A stretch of 64,000 nt of DNA from Clostridiales bacterium (GTDB lineage: Bacteria > Bacillota > Clostridia > TANB77 > CAG-508): NCBI GenBank assembly GCA_003534295.1, contig DPDV01000008.1, forward strand, positions 1 to 64,000. Direction: 5' to 3'. Within the stretch, counting starts at the first letter, position 1. Each line of letters opens with the position of its first letter. The notes beneath the pieces are model-generated. The model made no database searches. It had not been told where the DNA came from and saw only the letters and a program-made list of their open reading frames with translations. Below, piece by piece: positions 35,538 to 43,981 of the stretch. The translations under genes were made by a program, and so were the position numbers.

Positions 35538-35566
35538 TTGACTTTTGATTTTCTTTGTAGTATAAT
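35538..35566 (+). promoter_or_regulatory. Promoter of candidate RNA 2
   Basis: TTGACT (35538-35543), 17 bp, TATAAT (35561-35566), with the same 13-nt ATGTTGACTTTTG context as the RNA 1 promoter. Confidence 0.8.
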
Positions 35567-35572
35567 TGTATT

Positions 35573-35889
35573 GTTACGAAGCAATCCGCTTCTGTAACAT
35601 AAGAAGATGTGTTATACATATGAATTTATTTCATTTTTAGCGCATCTTCCAAAAGGAGAGAAAACTGCATAGTGCTTTCGGGGCATGCACATGTGGTATT
35701 GGGAAAGTTGTTATTTTTCTGCTTTGCCATACGGCTTTCCCTTTCTCTCTTTAAAAAAAACAATCAAATATTCTCCTTATAATCTCCGTACGTAAGGAGG
35801 ATATTGATTGCTTACATAGCAGACAGAATAATAATATATTCCGCCATTCTGTCTGCATCAAAAAACGCACATACTTTGTGCGTTTTTTG
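35573..35889 (+). ncRNA. Candidate structured non-coding RNA 2 (about 315 nt), unassigned
   Basis: A second promoter-to-terminator unit immediately after RNA 1. Stems: GTTACGAAGC/GCTTCTGTAAC (35573-35598); GAAGATG/CATCTTC (35603-35649); AAAGGAGAGAAA with TTTCTCTCTTT (35652-35762), enclosing TGCAT/ATGCA (35666-35689) and GGGAAAG/CTTTCCC (35701-35751); CAATCAAATATTCTCCTT with AAGGAGGATATTGATTG (35761-35810), a 17-bp near-perfect stem; GCAGACAGAAT/ATTCTGTCTGC (35819-35856). No ORF with a ribosome binding site is seen. Family not recognised; it does not show 6S, tmRNA, SRP or RNase P hallmarks. Confidence 0.75.
35859..35889. terminator. Bidirectional terminator between RNA 2 and the GGGtGRT gene
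   Basis: AAAAACGCACA / TGTGCGTTTTT stem with a 5-nt loop and T/A runs on both sides. It can end RNA 2 (plus) and the minus-strand gene whose stop is at 35912. Confidence 0.88.
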
Positions 35890-35911
35890 TTTTATTTATG
35901 TTTGTTTTTTG

Positions 35912-36910
35912 TTATTTCATACTTTCCTCTACTGCAACTGCTATAGAAACGGTAGCTCCAACCATAGGGTTGTTTCCCATGCCAATCAATCCCATCATTT
36001 CTACATGCGCTGGTACAGAAGATGAACCCGCAAATTGTGCATCTGAATGCATTCTTCCCATTGTATCTGTCATTCCGTATGATGCTGGTCCTGCTGCCAT
36101 ATTGTCTGGATGTAAAGTTCTTCCTGTTCCTCCACCTGATGCAACTGAAAAATATTTTCTTCCTGCTTCTAATCTTTCTTTTTTGTATGTACCTGCTACT
36201 GGATGTTGAAATCTTGTTGGATTTGTTGAGTTGCCTGTTATAGATACATCAACATCTTCTAGCCACATTATTGCAACTCCTTCTCTAACATCATTTGCTC
36301 CATAGCATCTAACTTTGCTTCTTTCTCCATTTGAATATGCAATTTCTTCTACAACATTTACTTTTCCTGTATAAAAATCAAAATCTGTTTTAACATATGT
36401 AAAGCCATTTATTCTAGATATAACTTGTGCTGCATCTTTTCCTAATCCGTTTAATATAACTCTTAAAGGCTCTTTTCTTACTTTATTTGCAGATTTTGCA
36501 ATTCCTATTGCTCCTTCTGCTGCTGCAAAACTCTCATGTCCAGCTAGAAAAGCAAAACATTTTGTATCTTCACTTAATAACATTGATGCTAAATTTCCAT
36601 GCCCCAAGCCTACTTTTCTGTCATCTGCAACTGAACCTGGTATGCAAAATGCCTGTAGTCCTTCTCCTATTGCCTTTGCAGCTTCATGTGCTTTTGTACA
36701 ACCTTTTTTTATAGCTATTGCAGCACCTAATGTATATGCCCAACAAGCATTTTCAAAACAAATAGTTTGAATACTTCTTGTTATTTCATATGGATTAAAT
36801 CCTTTATCCGTACATATTTTTAATGCTTCATCGAAATCTTTTATTCCATATTTCTCCATTACTGGTTTTATTTGGTCTATTCTTCTTTCATAACTTTCAA
36901 ATAATGCCAT
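35912..36910 (-). CDS. GGGtGRT protein
   Basis: A 332-residue protein of the family named for its glycine-rich motif, seen here as SVASGGGTGRTLHPDNMA (about 255-272). Other conserved stretches are GSVADDRKVGLGHGNLASML, FAFLAGHESFAAAEGAIGIA, and the C-terminal SSVPAHVEMMGLIGMGNNPM. The biochemical function is not established to my knowledge. It is typically encoded next to a NifU-like scaffold, as here (28 bp downstream of it), suggesting an iron-sulfur or metal-related role. Cytoplasmic, no signal peptide. Confidence 0.85.
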   Translation of the reverse strand: MALFESYERRIDQIKPVMEKYGIKDFDEALKICTDKGFNPYEITRSIQTICFENACWAYTLGAAIAIKKGCTKAHEAAKAIGEGLQAFCIPGSVADDRKVGLGHGNLASMLLSEDTKCFAFLAGHESFAAAEGAIGIAKSANKVRKEPLRVILNGLGKDAAQVISRINGFTYVKTDFDFYTGKVNVVEEIAYSNGERSKVRCYGANDVREGVAIMWLEDVDVSITGNSTNPTRFQHPVAGTYKKERLEAGRKYFSVASGGGTGRTLHPDNMAAGPASYGMTDTMGRMHSDAQFAGSSSVPAHVEMMGLIGMGNNPMVGATVSIAVAVEESMK

Positions 36911-36938
36911 TATTATTACCTCTTTCTATTTAATTATT

Positions 36939-37631
36939 TTATTCTTTTCTTGGATCTATTTTCTTTACGGCTTCATCAAATCTTCCATATTTGCCACTTG
37001 CTTTTTCTATTGCTTCCATTGGTTCTATTCCTGCTTTTATATTTTGCATCATTTTTCCAATATTTACATACTTGTATCCAATTATTTGATCATTTTCATC
37101 TAAGCCTATCTCAGTTATGTACCCTTCTGCTAATTCTAGGTATCTTGGTCCCTTTTCTAAGGTTGAATAAATTGTTCCAATCTGACTTCTGTTTCCTTTT
37201 CCTAAGTCTTCCATTCCCGCACCTATTGGTAATCCATTTTCTGAAAATGCTGATTGTGTTCTTCCATATACTATTTGTAAAAACAATTCCCTCATTGCAG
37301 TGTTAATTGCGTCACATACTAAGTCTGTATTTAACGCCTCTAGCAATGTTTTTCCAACTAAAATTTCACCTGCCATTGCTGCAGAATGTGTCATCCCACT
37401 ACATCCTATTGTCTCTATTAATGCTTCTTGTATAATTCCATCTTTAACATTTAATGTTAATTTACAAGCTCCTTGTTGTGGTGCACACCAGCCAACACCA
37501 TGTGTTAAACCAGATATATCTTTTATTTCTTTGGCTTTTACCCATTTTCCTTCTTCGGGAATTGGAGCAGGTCCATGGTCAACACCTTTTGCTACCTTAC
37601 ACATTTCTTCTACTTCCTTTGAATAAATCAT
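36939..37631 (-). CDS. NifU-like iron-sulfur cluster assembly scaffold protein
   Basis: About 230 residues, related to the NifU N-terminal/IscU scaffold family. Conserved Cys residues are in GVGWCAPQQGACKLTL and ETIGCSGMTHSAAMAG, with another in DLVCDAINTAM. An in-frame ATG at 37667 exists, but AGAGGAG lies 8 nt before the ATG at 37629-37631 and only 2 nt before the one at 37635-37637, so the 37631 start is preferred. It is followed by the GGGtGRT gene. The pair is conserved in anaerobes, so the scaffold may serve that partner rather than general cluster assembly. Confidence 0.85.
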   Translation of the reverse strand: MIYSKEVEEMCKVAKGVDHGPAPIPEEGKWVKAKEIKDISGLTHGVGWCAPQQGACKLTLNVKDGIIQEALIETIGCSGMTHSAAMAGEILVGKTLLEALNTDLVCDAINTAMRELFLQIVYGRTQSAFSENGLPIGAGMEDLGKGNRSQIGTIYSTLEKGPRYLELAEGYITEIGLDENDQIIGYKYVNIGKMMQNIKAGIEPMEAIEKASGKYGRFDEAVKKIDPRKE

Positions 37632-37695
37632 TTTCATTTCTCCTCTCATTATTGTATTAATTTTCAAATATCTAGTTCTAAACTATAAATTTTAT

Positions 37696-37727
37696 TAAAA
37701 AGAATTGCCAAAATATTGGCAGTTCTT
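37696..37727 (-). terminator. Terminator of the glycolytic cluster
   Basis: Immediately after the gpmI stop on the minus strand: AAGAACTGCCAA / TTGGCAATTCTT stem followed by T-run. Confidence 0.85.
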
Positions 37728-39260
37728 TTATTGTATTATTAATGATTCTCCTGTCATTTCTTCCGGTTTTTCTAATCCCATTATATCTAACATTGTTGGT
37801 GCTAAATCAGCTAATTTGCCTGATTTTAATTTTACATCATCTTTGCCAACTAATATCAGTGGAACAGGATTTGTTGTATGTGCCGTATGAGGTTCTCCAG
37901 TTTTGTAATCTATCATTTGTTCTATATTTCCATGGTCTGCAGTTATAAGTAATGTTCCATTATTTTTTTGAACTGCATCTACCACTTTGCCAACACATTC
38001 ATCTATTGTTTCAAGTGCTTTTATTGCTGCTTCAAGATTTCCTGTGTGTCCTACCATATCTGGATTTGCGTAATTTAAAATTATACAATCATATTTTTTT
38101 GAATTAATTGCATTTACAACTTTTTCTGTTACTTCATATGCACTCATTTCTGGTTTCATGTCATATGTTTCTACTTTTGGTGAAGGTACTAATATTCGAT
38201 CCTCGCCTTTATATTGTTTTTCCTCTCCACCATTAAAAAAGAACGTTACATGAGCATATTTCTCTGTTTCTGCTATTCTTAATTGTGTTAATCCTTTATT
38301 TGATATATATTCTCCAAATGTATTTTTTAAAGCTGTAGGTTTAAATGCAATTTTAACATTTGGCATTTCCTCATCATATTGTGTAAAACATACGTAATAC
38401 AAATTCAAATCTTTTTTTGTCTCAAAGGCTTCAAATTCTTTATCAACTAATGTTCTGGTTATTTCTCTTGCTCTGTCTGGTCTAAAATTAAAGAATATTA
38501 CTGAATCATTTTTTTCTATTTTTGCAACCGGTTCTTCTTCATTACATATTATTGTTGGTTCAACAAATTCGTCAAACACTTCTTTTTGATATGAATTTTC
38601 TATTGCTGCAATTGCACTTGTAGCTTTATTACCAATTCCGTTTACTAGCATGTCATAAGATTTTTTTACTCTTTCCCATCTTTTATCTCTATCCATACTA
38701 TAAAATCTGCCTGAAATTGTTGCTATTTTTCCAACACCTTTTTCCTGTATTTTTTCGTTTAATTTCATTATATATGTTTCTGCTGATGCAGGTGGAGTAT
38801 CTCTTCCATCTAGGAAACAATGTATAAATACATTTTCAAAATCCTTTCTTTTAGCCAACTCTAGCAATGCATATAAATGTCTTATATGGCTGTGTACTCC
38901 TCCATCAGAAAGGAGCCCCATTATATGCAATTTTGAATTATTTTTCTTACAATTTTCTATTGCCTCTGTAAATTCTGGTATACTAAAAAAATCACCGTCT
39001 TCTATTGTTTTTGTAATTCTAGTTAATTCCTGATAAACAACTCTTCCTGCCCCTATATTTGTGTGTCCCACTTCTGAGTTTCCCATTTGTCCTTCTGGAA
39101 GTCCTACTGCTAATCCACTTGTATATATTTCCGTCATTGGACATATTTTCTTTAGTTTATTTATATTAGGCATTTCCGCCATTTCTATTGCATTTCCATT
39201 TTTGTTTGGATTATTACCGAAACCGTCTAATATCATTAGCATTGTTAGTTTATTACTCAT
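37728..39260 (-). CDS. gpmI: 2,3-bisphosphoglycerate-independent phosphoglycerate mutase
   Basis: A 510-residue Mn-dependent mutase converting 3-phosphoglycerate to 2-phosphoglycerate; the Mn-dependent form is common in spore formers. The alkaline-phosphatase-fold metal sites are visible: MILDGFGNNPNKNGNAIE (residues 9-26, Asp 10), QMGNSEVGHTNIGAGR with the phosphoserine Ser (about 62), NYANPDMVGHTG (about 401) and LLITADHGNIEQM (about 440). The central domain contains HCFLDGRDTPPASAE. Last gene of gap-pgk-tpiA-gpmI. Confidence 0.97.
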   Translation of the reverse strand: MSNKLTMLMILDGFGNNPNKNGNAIEMAEMPNINKLKKICPMTEIYTSGLAVGLPEGQMGNSEVGHTNIGAGRVVYQELTRITKTIEDGDFFSIPEFTEAIENCKKNNSKLHIMGLLSDGGVHSHIRHLYALLELAKRKDFENVFIHCFLDGRDTPPASAETYIMKLNEKIQEKGVGKIATISGRFYSMDRDKRWERVKKSYDMLVNGIGNKATSAIAAIENSYQKEVFDEFVEPTIICNEEEPVAKIEKNDSVIFFNFRPDRAREITRTLVDKEFEAFETKKDLNLYYVCFTQYDEEMPNVKIAFKPTALKNTFGEYISNKGLTQLRIAETEKYAHVTFFFNGGEEKQYKGEDRILVPSPKVETYDMKPEMSAYEVTEKVVNAINSKKYDCIILNYANPDMVGHTGNLEAAIKALETIDECVGKVVDAVQKNNGTLLITADHGNIEQMIDYKTGEPHTAHTTNPVPLILVGKDDVKLKSGKLADLAPTMLDIMGLEKPEEMTGESLIIQ

Positions 39261-39303
39261 TTTAATTAATATTCCTTTCTTTAACGCGTAAAATTATATT
39301 TTA

Positions 39304-40053
39304 TTATACTTTATTAACTATTTGCGCAAATTCCTCTGCATCTAGACTTGCTCCTCCTACTAATGCACCATCTATATCTGACGTATTTAATAAATCCTCT
39401 GCATTTGCAGACTTTACACTTCCACCATATTGAATTATTATATTTTCCGCTACATCACTTCCATACAAGTCTTCAACTTGTTTTCTTATTGATTTTATTA
39501 CATTATTTGCATCTTCAGCTGTTGCAGTTTTGCCTGTTCCTATAGCCCAAATTGGCTCATAGGCTATTATTATATTCCTAACTTGCTCATTTGTCAAATC
39601 ATTAAATGCTTGTTTTATTTGGTTTTTAATGATTTCTGTCGTTTTTCCTTCTTCCCTCTGTTGCAAAGTTTCGCCCACACATACTATTGGTTTCAAATTA
39701 TTGGCAAGTGCTGATTTTATTTTTAAATTTACTGTTTCATCTGTTTCTGCAAAATACTGTCTTCTTTCCGAATGTCCTATTATTACATATTTTACTCCTA
39801 TACATTCAAGCATTTTGCCAGATACTTCTCCAGTATATGCCCCATTTTCCTTCCAATGCATATTTTGAGCCCCTATTTTTATGTTTGTATCTTGTGTAGT
39901 CAATAGTGAATAAAATAAATCTGTATATGGAACACATAATATTACTTCATTTTTTGTATTTTTAATTTTAGGTGCTAGTTCTTCTATAAATCTCATTGCT
40001 TCATTTGGAAGCATATTCATTTTCCAGTTTCCTGCAATTACTTTTTTTCTCAT
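39304..40053 (-). CDS. tpiA: Triosephosphate isomerase
   Basis: A 249-residue TIM-barrel enzyme interconverting dihydroxyacetone phosphate and glyceraldehyde-3-phosphate. Catalytic Lys in AGNWKMNM (about 12), His in VIIGHSERRQYFAETD (about 95), Glu in IIAYEPIWAIGTGKTAT (about 165) and the phosphate loop IIQYGGSVKSANA (about 210). Length is normal. Third gene of the glycolytic cluster, between pgk and gpmI. Confidence 0.98.
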   Translation of the reverse strand: MRKKVIAGNWKMNMLPNEAMRFIEELAPKIKNTKNEVILCVPYTDLFYSLLTTQDTNIKIGAQNMHWKENGAYTGEVSGKMLECIGVKYVIIGHSERRQYFAETDETVNLKIKSALANNLKPIVCVGETLQQREEGKTTEIIKNQIKQAFNDLTNEQVRNIIIAYEPIWAIGTGKTATAEDANNVIKSIRKQVEDLYGSDVAENIIIQYGGSVKSANAEDLLNTSDIDGALVGGASLDAEEFAQIVNKV

Positions 40054-40144
40054 TGTTTATCTTATTCCTCCTCCTTAATATATGAATTTAGTCGGAAAGT
40101 AATTATATTTTGATAGAAAAGTTTTCTGTTCTTCTATACTTTTA

Positions 40145-41332
40145 TTATTTATCGTTTAATGCTTCTATTCCCGGAAGAGCTTTTCCTTCTAAGAATTCCA
40201 ATGAAGCACCCCCACCTGTTGAAATATGTGTTATCTTATCTGAAAAACCACCCTTTTCTATTGCTGCCACTGAGTCTCCTCCTCCTACAATCGTTGTTGC
40301 ATCTAACTCTGATAACACTTTTGCAATAGAATTTGTTCCTTTTGCAAACTTTTCAAATTCAAATACTCCCAAAGGTCCGTTCCATATAACTGTTTTAGCA
40401 CTTTTTAGTTCTTGTGTGTATTCCTCTATTGCTTTTGGTCCAATATCTAGTCCTTGCCATCCTTCTGGAATTTGTTTTGAATCTACTGTAACTGTTTCCG
40501 TGTCATTTGTAAATTCTTTTCCACACACAGTATCTATTGGAAGCAACAATTTTACTCCTTTCATCTTTGCCTTTTCTATTGTTTCTTTTGCTATATCTAA
40601 TCGGTCTAATTCACAAATTGAATTTCCAACCTCATATCCCATTGCTTTTAAAAATGTAAAAGTCATTCCTCCGCCTATTATAATAGTGTCTACTTTTTCT
40701 AACAGGTTTTCTATAACCTTAATTTTATCTGATACCTTTGCTCCTCCTAGTATTGCTACAAAAGGTCTTTGTGGATTGTCTAAACAATCCCCCAACATTT
40801 TAACTTCTTTTTCCATTAGAAATCCACAAACTGCTGGTAGAAACTCAGCAACACCAGTTGTAGAACTATGAGCTCTATGTGCAGTTCCAAATGCATCATT
40901 TACATATATTTCAGCTAAATCTGCTAACTCCTTAGAAAATTCTTTGTCATTTGCCTCTTCTCTTGGATCAAATCTAACATTTTCTAATAAAATTGCTTTT
41001 CCTGGTTCTAATTCATTTGCTAATTTTTTTGCACTTTCTCCTACTATATCTGTAGCAAATTTAACTTCAAAACCTAAATATTCAGATAATCTCTCTGCAA
41101 CTGGTCTCAACGTAAGGTTTGGTTTAATTTCGCCTTTAGGTTTGCCCAAATGTGAACATAAAATCACTTTTGCATTATGTTCTAACAAATATTTTATTGT
41201 AGGTAATGCTGCAACTATTCTTAAGTCATTTGTAATATTTCCTGTTTCTTTATCTAGTGGAACATTGAAATCACATCTTACTAATACTTTTTTATTTTGA
41301 ACATCTATATCACGTATTGTTTTTTTATTCAT
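40145..41332 (-). CDS. pgk: Phosphoglycerate kinase
   Basis: A 395-residue monomer transferring phosphate from 1,3-bisphosphoglycerate to ADP. Signature VLVRCDFNVPLDK (about 15-27), ILCSHLGKPKG (about 57), LLENVRFDPREEANDKEFS (about 114), AILGGAKVSDKI (about 194), VIWNGPLGVFEFEKFAKG (about 314) and STGGGASLEFLEGK (about 370). It follows gap after a 63-bp spacer that contains a hairpin. Confidence 0.98.
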   Translation of the reverse strand: MNKKTIRDIDVQNKKVLVRCDFNVPLDKETGNITNDLRIVAALPTIKYLLEHNAKVILCSHLGKPKGEIKPNLTLRPVAERLSEYLGFEVKFATDIVGESAKKLANELEPGKAILLENVRFDPREEANDKEFSKELADLAEIYVNDAFGTAHRAHSSTTGVAEFLPAVCGFLMEKEVKMLGDCLDNPQRPFVAILGGAKVSDKIKVIENLLEKVDTIIIGGGMTFTFLKAMGYEVGNSICELDRLDIAKETIEKAKMKGVKLLLPIDTVCGKEFTNDTETVTVDSKQIPEGWQGLDIGPKAIEEYTQELKSAKTVIWNGPLGVFEFEKFAKGTNSIAKVLSELDATTIVGGGDSVAAIEKGGFSDKITHISTGGGASLEFLEGKALPGIEALNDK

Positions 41333-41353
41333 TTTGTACCTCCTTTGTTATTG

Positions 41354-41390
41354 AAAATCGGATATATGGATTCAGCCAATATCCGATTTT
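41354..41390 (-). promoter_or_regulatory. Intercistronic hairpin between gap and pgk
   Basis: A perfect 12-bp inverted repeat AAAATCGGATAT / ATATCCGATTTT with a 13-nt loop and TTTT on the minus-strand 3' side. It could act as a partial terminator or as a 3' stabiliser after mRNA processing, allowing gap to be expressed above pgk. Confidence 0.6.
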
Positions 41391-41395
41391 GTAAA

Positions 41396-42400
41396 TTAAC
41401 CTCTGCTAGCAATATATATTGCTAAGTCTACTAATTTATTTGAATATCCCCATTCATTATCATACCACGCAACTAATTTAACGAAAGTATCTGTTAATGC
41501 AATTCCTGCTGTCGCATCAAATATAGAAGTATGCTCATCATGTATAAAGTCTGATGAAACAACTGGATCTGACACATATTCAACTATTCCTTTCATTTCG
41601 TTTTCTGATGCTTTCTTTACTGCTGCACATATTTCTTCATATGTTGCCGGTTTTTCTAGGTTGCAAGTCAAGTCCACAACAGAAACGTCTACTGTTGGTA
41701 CTCTAAATGACATACCAGTTAATTTTCCACTCAACTCTGGTATAACTTTTCCAACAGCTTTTGCAGCACCTGTTGTAGAAGGTATAATATTTGCACTTGC
41801 TGCTCTACCACCTCTCCAATCCTTTTTAGAAGCTCCATCTACCGTTTTTTGTGTAGCTGTTATTGAATGTACAGTTGTCATAAGACCATCTTTAATTCCA
41901 AAATTATCATTTATTATTTTAGCAAGTGGTGCTAAACAATTTGTTGTACATGATGCATTTGATATTATGTTCATATCTGGTGTATACTTTTCTTGATTTA
42001 CTCCCATTACAAACATTGGTGCATCTTTTGAAGGTGCAGATATTATAACCTTTTTTGCTCCAGCCTCTATATGTGCATTTGCTTTTTCTATTGTTGTAAA
42101 TACTCCTGAACATTCCAATACATAGTCAACTCCATCTGCTCCCCATGGAATGTTTTTTGGATCCATTTCGTTATATACTTTTATTTCTCTTCCATCTACT
42201 ATTAGTTTTCCTTCTTCGCTAGAAACCTCTCCCTCAAATTTTCCATGAACTGTATCATATTTTATCATATAAGCCATATAATCTGCTGCAATAAATGGAT
42301 CATTTATTGCCACAACTTCAACTCCCTCTTTATTTAAAGCTGCTTGAAATGATAAATTTCCTATCCTTCCAAATCCATTAATGCCTATTTTTATTGACAT
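41396..42400 (-). CDS. gap: Glyceraldehyde-3-phosphate dehydrogenase
   Basis: A 334-residue NAD-dependent enzyme. Rossmann start IGINGFGRIGNLSFQAAL. Catalytic Cys in SNASCTTNCLAPLAK (about 152), His in MTTVHSITATQ (about 179) and the signature WRGGRAASANIIPSTTGAAK. WYDNEWGYSNKLVDLA lies near the C-terminus. The AGGAGG site is 7 nt before the ATG. First gene of gap-pgk-tpiA-gpmI; its upstream region holds a copy of the dispersed repeat. A central glycolytic regulator CggR gene is not seen here. Confidence 0.98.
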   Translation of the reverse strand: MSIKIGINGFGRIGNLSFQAALNKEGVEVVAINDPFIAADYMAYMIKYDTVHGKFEGEVSSEEGKLIVDGREIKVYNEMDPKNIPWGADGVDYVLECSGVFTTIEKANAHIEAGAKKVIISAPSKDAPMFVMGVNQEKYTPDMNIISNASCTTNCLAPLAKIINDNFGIKDGLMTTVHSITATQKTVDGASKKDWRGGRAASANIIPSTTGAAKAVGKVIPELSGKLTGMSFRVPTVDVSVVDLTCNLEKPATYEEICAAVKKASENEMKGIVEYVSDPVVSSDFIHDEHTSIFDATAGIALTDTFVKLVAWYDNEWGYSNKLVDLAIYIASRG

Positions 42401-42423
42401 ATTAATTCCTCCTTTATTGTAAT

Positions 42424-42493
42424 TTTTAGTAATTTCTTCGAAGTGTGGGCAATTAAAATCGCCTCTACATTTTTCATAGATTACTTTACACTA
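42424..42493. repeat. 70-nt dispersed palindromic repeat, copy 3
   Basis: Full-length copy with TTTTAGTAATTTCTTCGAAG, core GGGCAATTAAAATCGCC and end CATAGATTACTTTACACTA. It lies in the 5' region of the gap operon. Confidence 0.85.
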
Positions 42494-42543
42494 TTATTGT
42501 AATAATTTTACTTATTATTACCAATTTGAAATAATTTTATATC

Positions 42544-42573
42544 AAAAAAGAATACTTTTCAAGTATTCTTTTT
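42544..42573 (-). terminator. Terminator of the hemW-kinase cluster
   Basis: AAAAAGAATACTT / AAGTATTCTTTTT stem just past the stop of the phosphotransferase gene. Confidence 0.85.
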
Positions 42574-42577
42574 AATT

Positions 42578-43408
42578 TTATTTGTATATTCCTATTTTTC
42601 TCATATAATTTATATAGCTCTGGTCTATATTTCCCCAAATTCCTATGTTTCTATCTAATTCATTGGTATCAATTTTTTCTTTTGAATATTTCTCATAATT
42701 TTTTATAATTTCTTCTTTAAAATTGTTTGGACACCTTCCTATTATTCTTGAAATATCATCATATTTATTTCCAAATCCGCCAAATCCAAAGTCTATTATA
42801 GCTGTAACATGATTGTCATTATTTAATAATACATTACTTGAATTTAAATCCCCATGCACTAAACAAGATAAATGATTTTTATCTTCATCTCTAAAATTCC
42901 AAAAAGCCATATCATCTTTGCTAACATGTTTCTTTAATAATTCATCCAAAAATTCTGTTAAATTCACTCCAATATTATTTATGGTAAAAATCTTATCTTT
43001 TTCATATTTTATGCTATGTAATTGAAACATAAATTTTGCAATTTCGCTTGAGATGTTTTCAATTTCTGACTCATTTAATTCATTCATTCTTTCTGCAAGA
43101 GGTGTTCCCTCTATTTTTCTGTGCATTGAAAAAGGCCTTCCTTTGTCATATAATAATTGCAATTCAACTGTGTCAAAATCTGTTTTGTTATGTATATATT
43201 TGGCAAATTGATAATCTTTTACTATTGTTCTAGCCCAAAATTCATCTCTTGGAAATCTAAAAAAGTATGATTTATTGTTCTCGGTCGTAACCTCAAAAAC
43301 AATGTTGGTCCATCCTGTAGGAATTAACCTTATTTTCTCCACGTCTTCTAAATTCTTCAATATAATTTTATTAAAATCCTCATCTAGTTCAAAATACGTT
43401 TTTTGCAT
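42578..43408 (-). CDS. Aminoglycoside phosphotransferase/choline kinase-fold protein
   Basis: A 276-residue protein-kinase-like-fold phosphotransferase. The Brenner motif HGDLNSSNVLL (about 188) supplies the catalytic Asp, and IIDFGFGGFGNKYDDISRI (about 210) the metal-binding Asp. An N-terminal nucleotide-binding segment with YFFRFPRDEF provides a candidate ATP Lys/Arg. The substrate is unknown; chromosomal relatives phosphorylate small alcohols, amines or sugars rather than conferring resistance. It begins inside the 3' end of the guanylate-kinase-like gene (20-bp overlap), after AAAGGAAAG. Confidence 0.85.
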   Translation of the reverse strand: MQKTYFELDEDFNKIILKNLEDVEKIRLIPTGWTNIVFEVTTENNKSYFFRFPRDEFWARTIVKDYQFAKYIHNKTDFDTVELQLLYDKGRPFSMHRKIEGTPLAERMNELNESEIENISSEIAKFMFQLHSIKYEKDKIFTINNIGVNLTEFLDELLKKHVSKDDMAFWNFRDEDKNHLSCLVHGDLNSSNVLLNNDNHVTAIIDFGFGGFGNKYDDISRIIGRCPNNFKEEIIKNYEKYSKEKIDTNELDRNIGIWGNIDQSYINYMRKIGIYK

Positions 43409-43979
43409 AAATCTTTCCTTTCTGTTCTTCTATTAACATTTTTTTTACTAATTCTATTATTTGTTTCTCTGACTCATTATCATAATTGTTATATACTATA
43501 TAATCAAATTTATTTTTCCATTCTCTTTTATAGCAAATATTGTTATAATGTTCTTCCATTTCATTAATTCTTTCATTTAATTTTTCTGTATTGGTTTCTC
43601 TTTCTATAACTTTTTGTTTTGCTATTTCTAAGTTTTTGGGTAATATATATATTGTTTTTATGTCTGGTCGTATTTTTTTCCAGTCATCTATCATAGTATA
43701 ATGCATTTCAAATATCATATTTTTTTCAGTCAAAATTTCTTCTTTTAAATATGCATACATGCCACCAAACACTTTAAATTGATATATTATTTTTCCTTCT
43801 CTATTTAATTTGTCCAGTTCCTCTTCTGTTCTAAAGAATCCTACTTTTCCCTCTTGCTCCTCATTTCTTTTCTGCCTTGTTCTAATTGTATTAACTTTTT
43901 CGAAACCTAATTTTTCAACTATTTTTTCCTTAAAATACGTTTTCCCTGCTCCAGATACCCCTACTAAACCTAATAACAT
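43389..43979 (-). CDS. Guanylate kinase-like P-loop protein
   Basis: About 196 residues from the ATG at 43977-43979; an in-frame ATG at 44000 would overlap hemW and has no ribosome binding site. Walker A is GVSGAGKT near the N-terminus. The guanylate-kinase-like lid and GMP-binding pattern TIRTRQKRNEEQEGK and VFGGMYAYLKE follow. The canonical GMK start (MSGPSGVGKST) is not matched closely and the sequence is diverged. Its true substrate is therefore uncertain. It lies between hemW and the phosphotransferase gene. Confidence 0.7.
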   Translation of the reverse strand: MLLGLVGVSGAGKTYFKEKIVEKLGFEKVNTIRTRQKRNEEQEGKVGFFRTEEELDKLNREGKIIYQFKVFGGMYAYLKEEILTEKNMIFEMHYTMIDDWKKIRPDIKTIYILPKNLEIAKQKVIERETNTEKLNERINEMEEHYNNICYKREWKNKFDYIVYNNYDNESEKQIIELVKKMLIEEQKGKIYAKNVF

Positions 43980-43981
43980 TT

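Noticed and set aside
35122..35541. Plus-strand 139-codon reading with a VanZ-like HKFAHFFLFGVLT stretch
   Set aside because: No ribosome binding site. It starts inside the RNA 1 promoter and ends in its terminator, and the same bases form long complementary stems, so the protein resemblance is probably chance.
35160..35889. 6S, tmRNA, SRP or RNase P RNA in the eno gap
   Set aside because: Their conserved sequences were not seen, and a convincing 6S RNA is found at 46926-47124 instead.
43389..43979. Genuine guanylate kinase (gmk)
   Set aside because: Only the P-loop and a loose GMP-binding pattern match. The sequence is too diverged to give the gene name.
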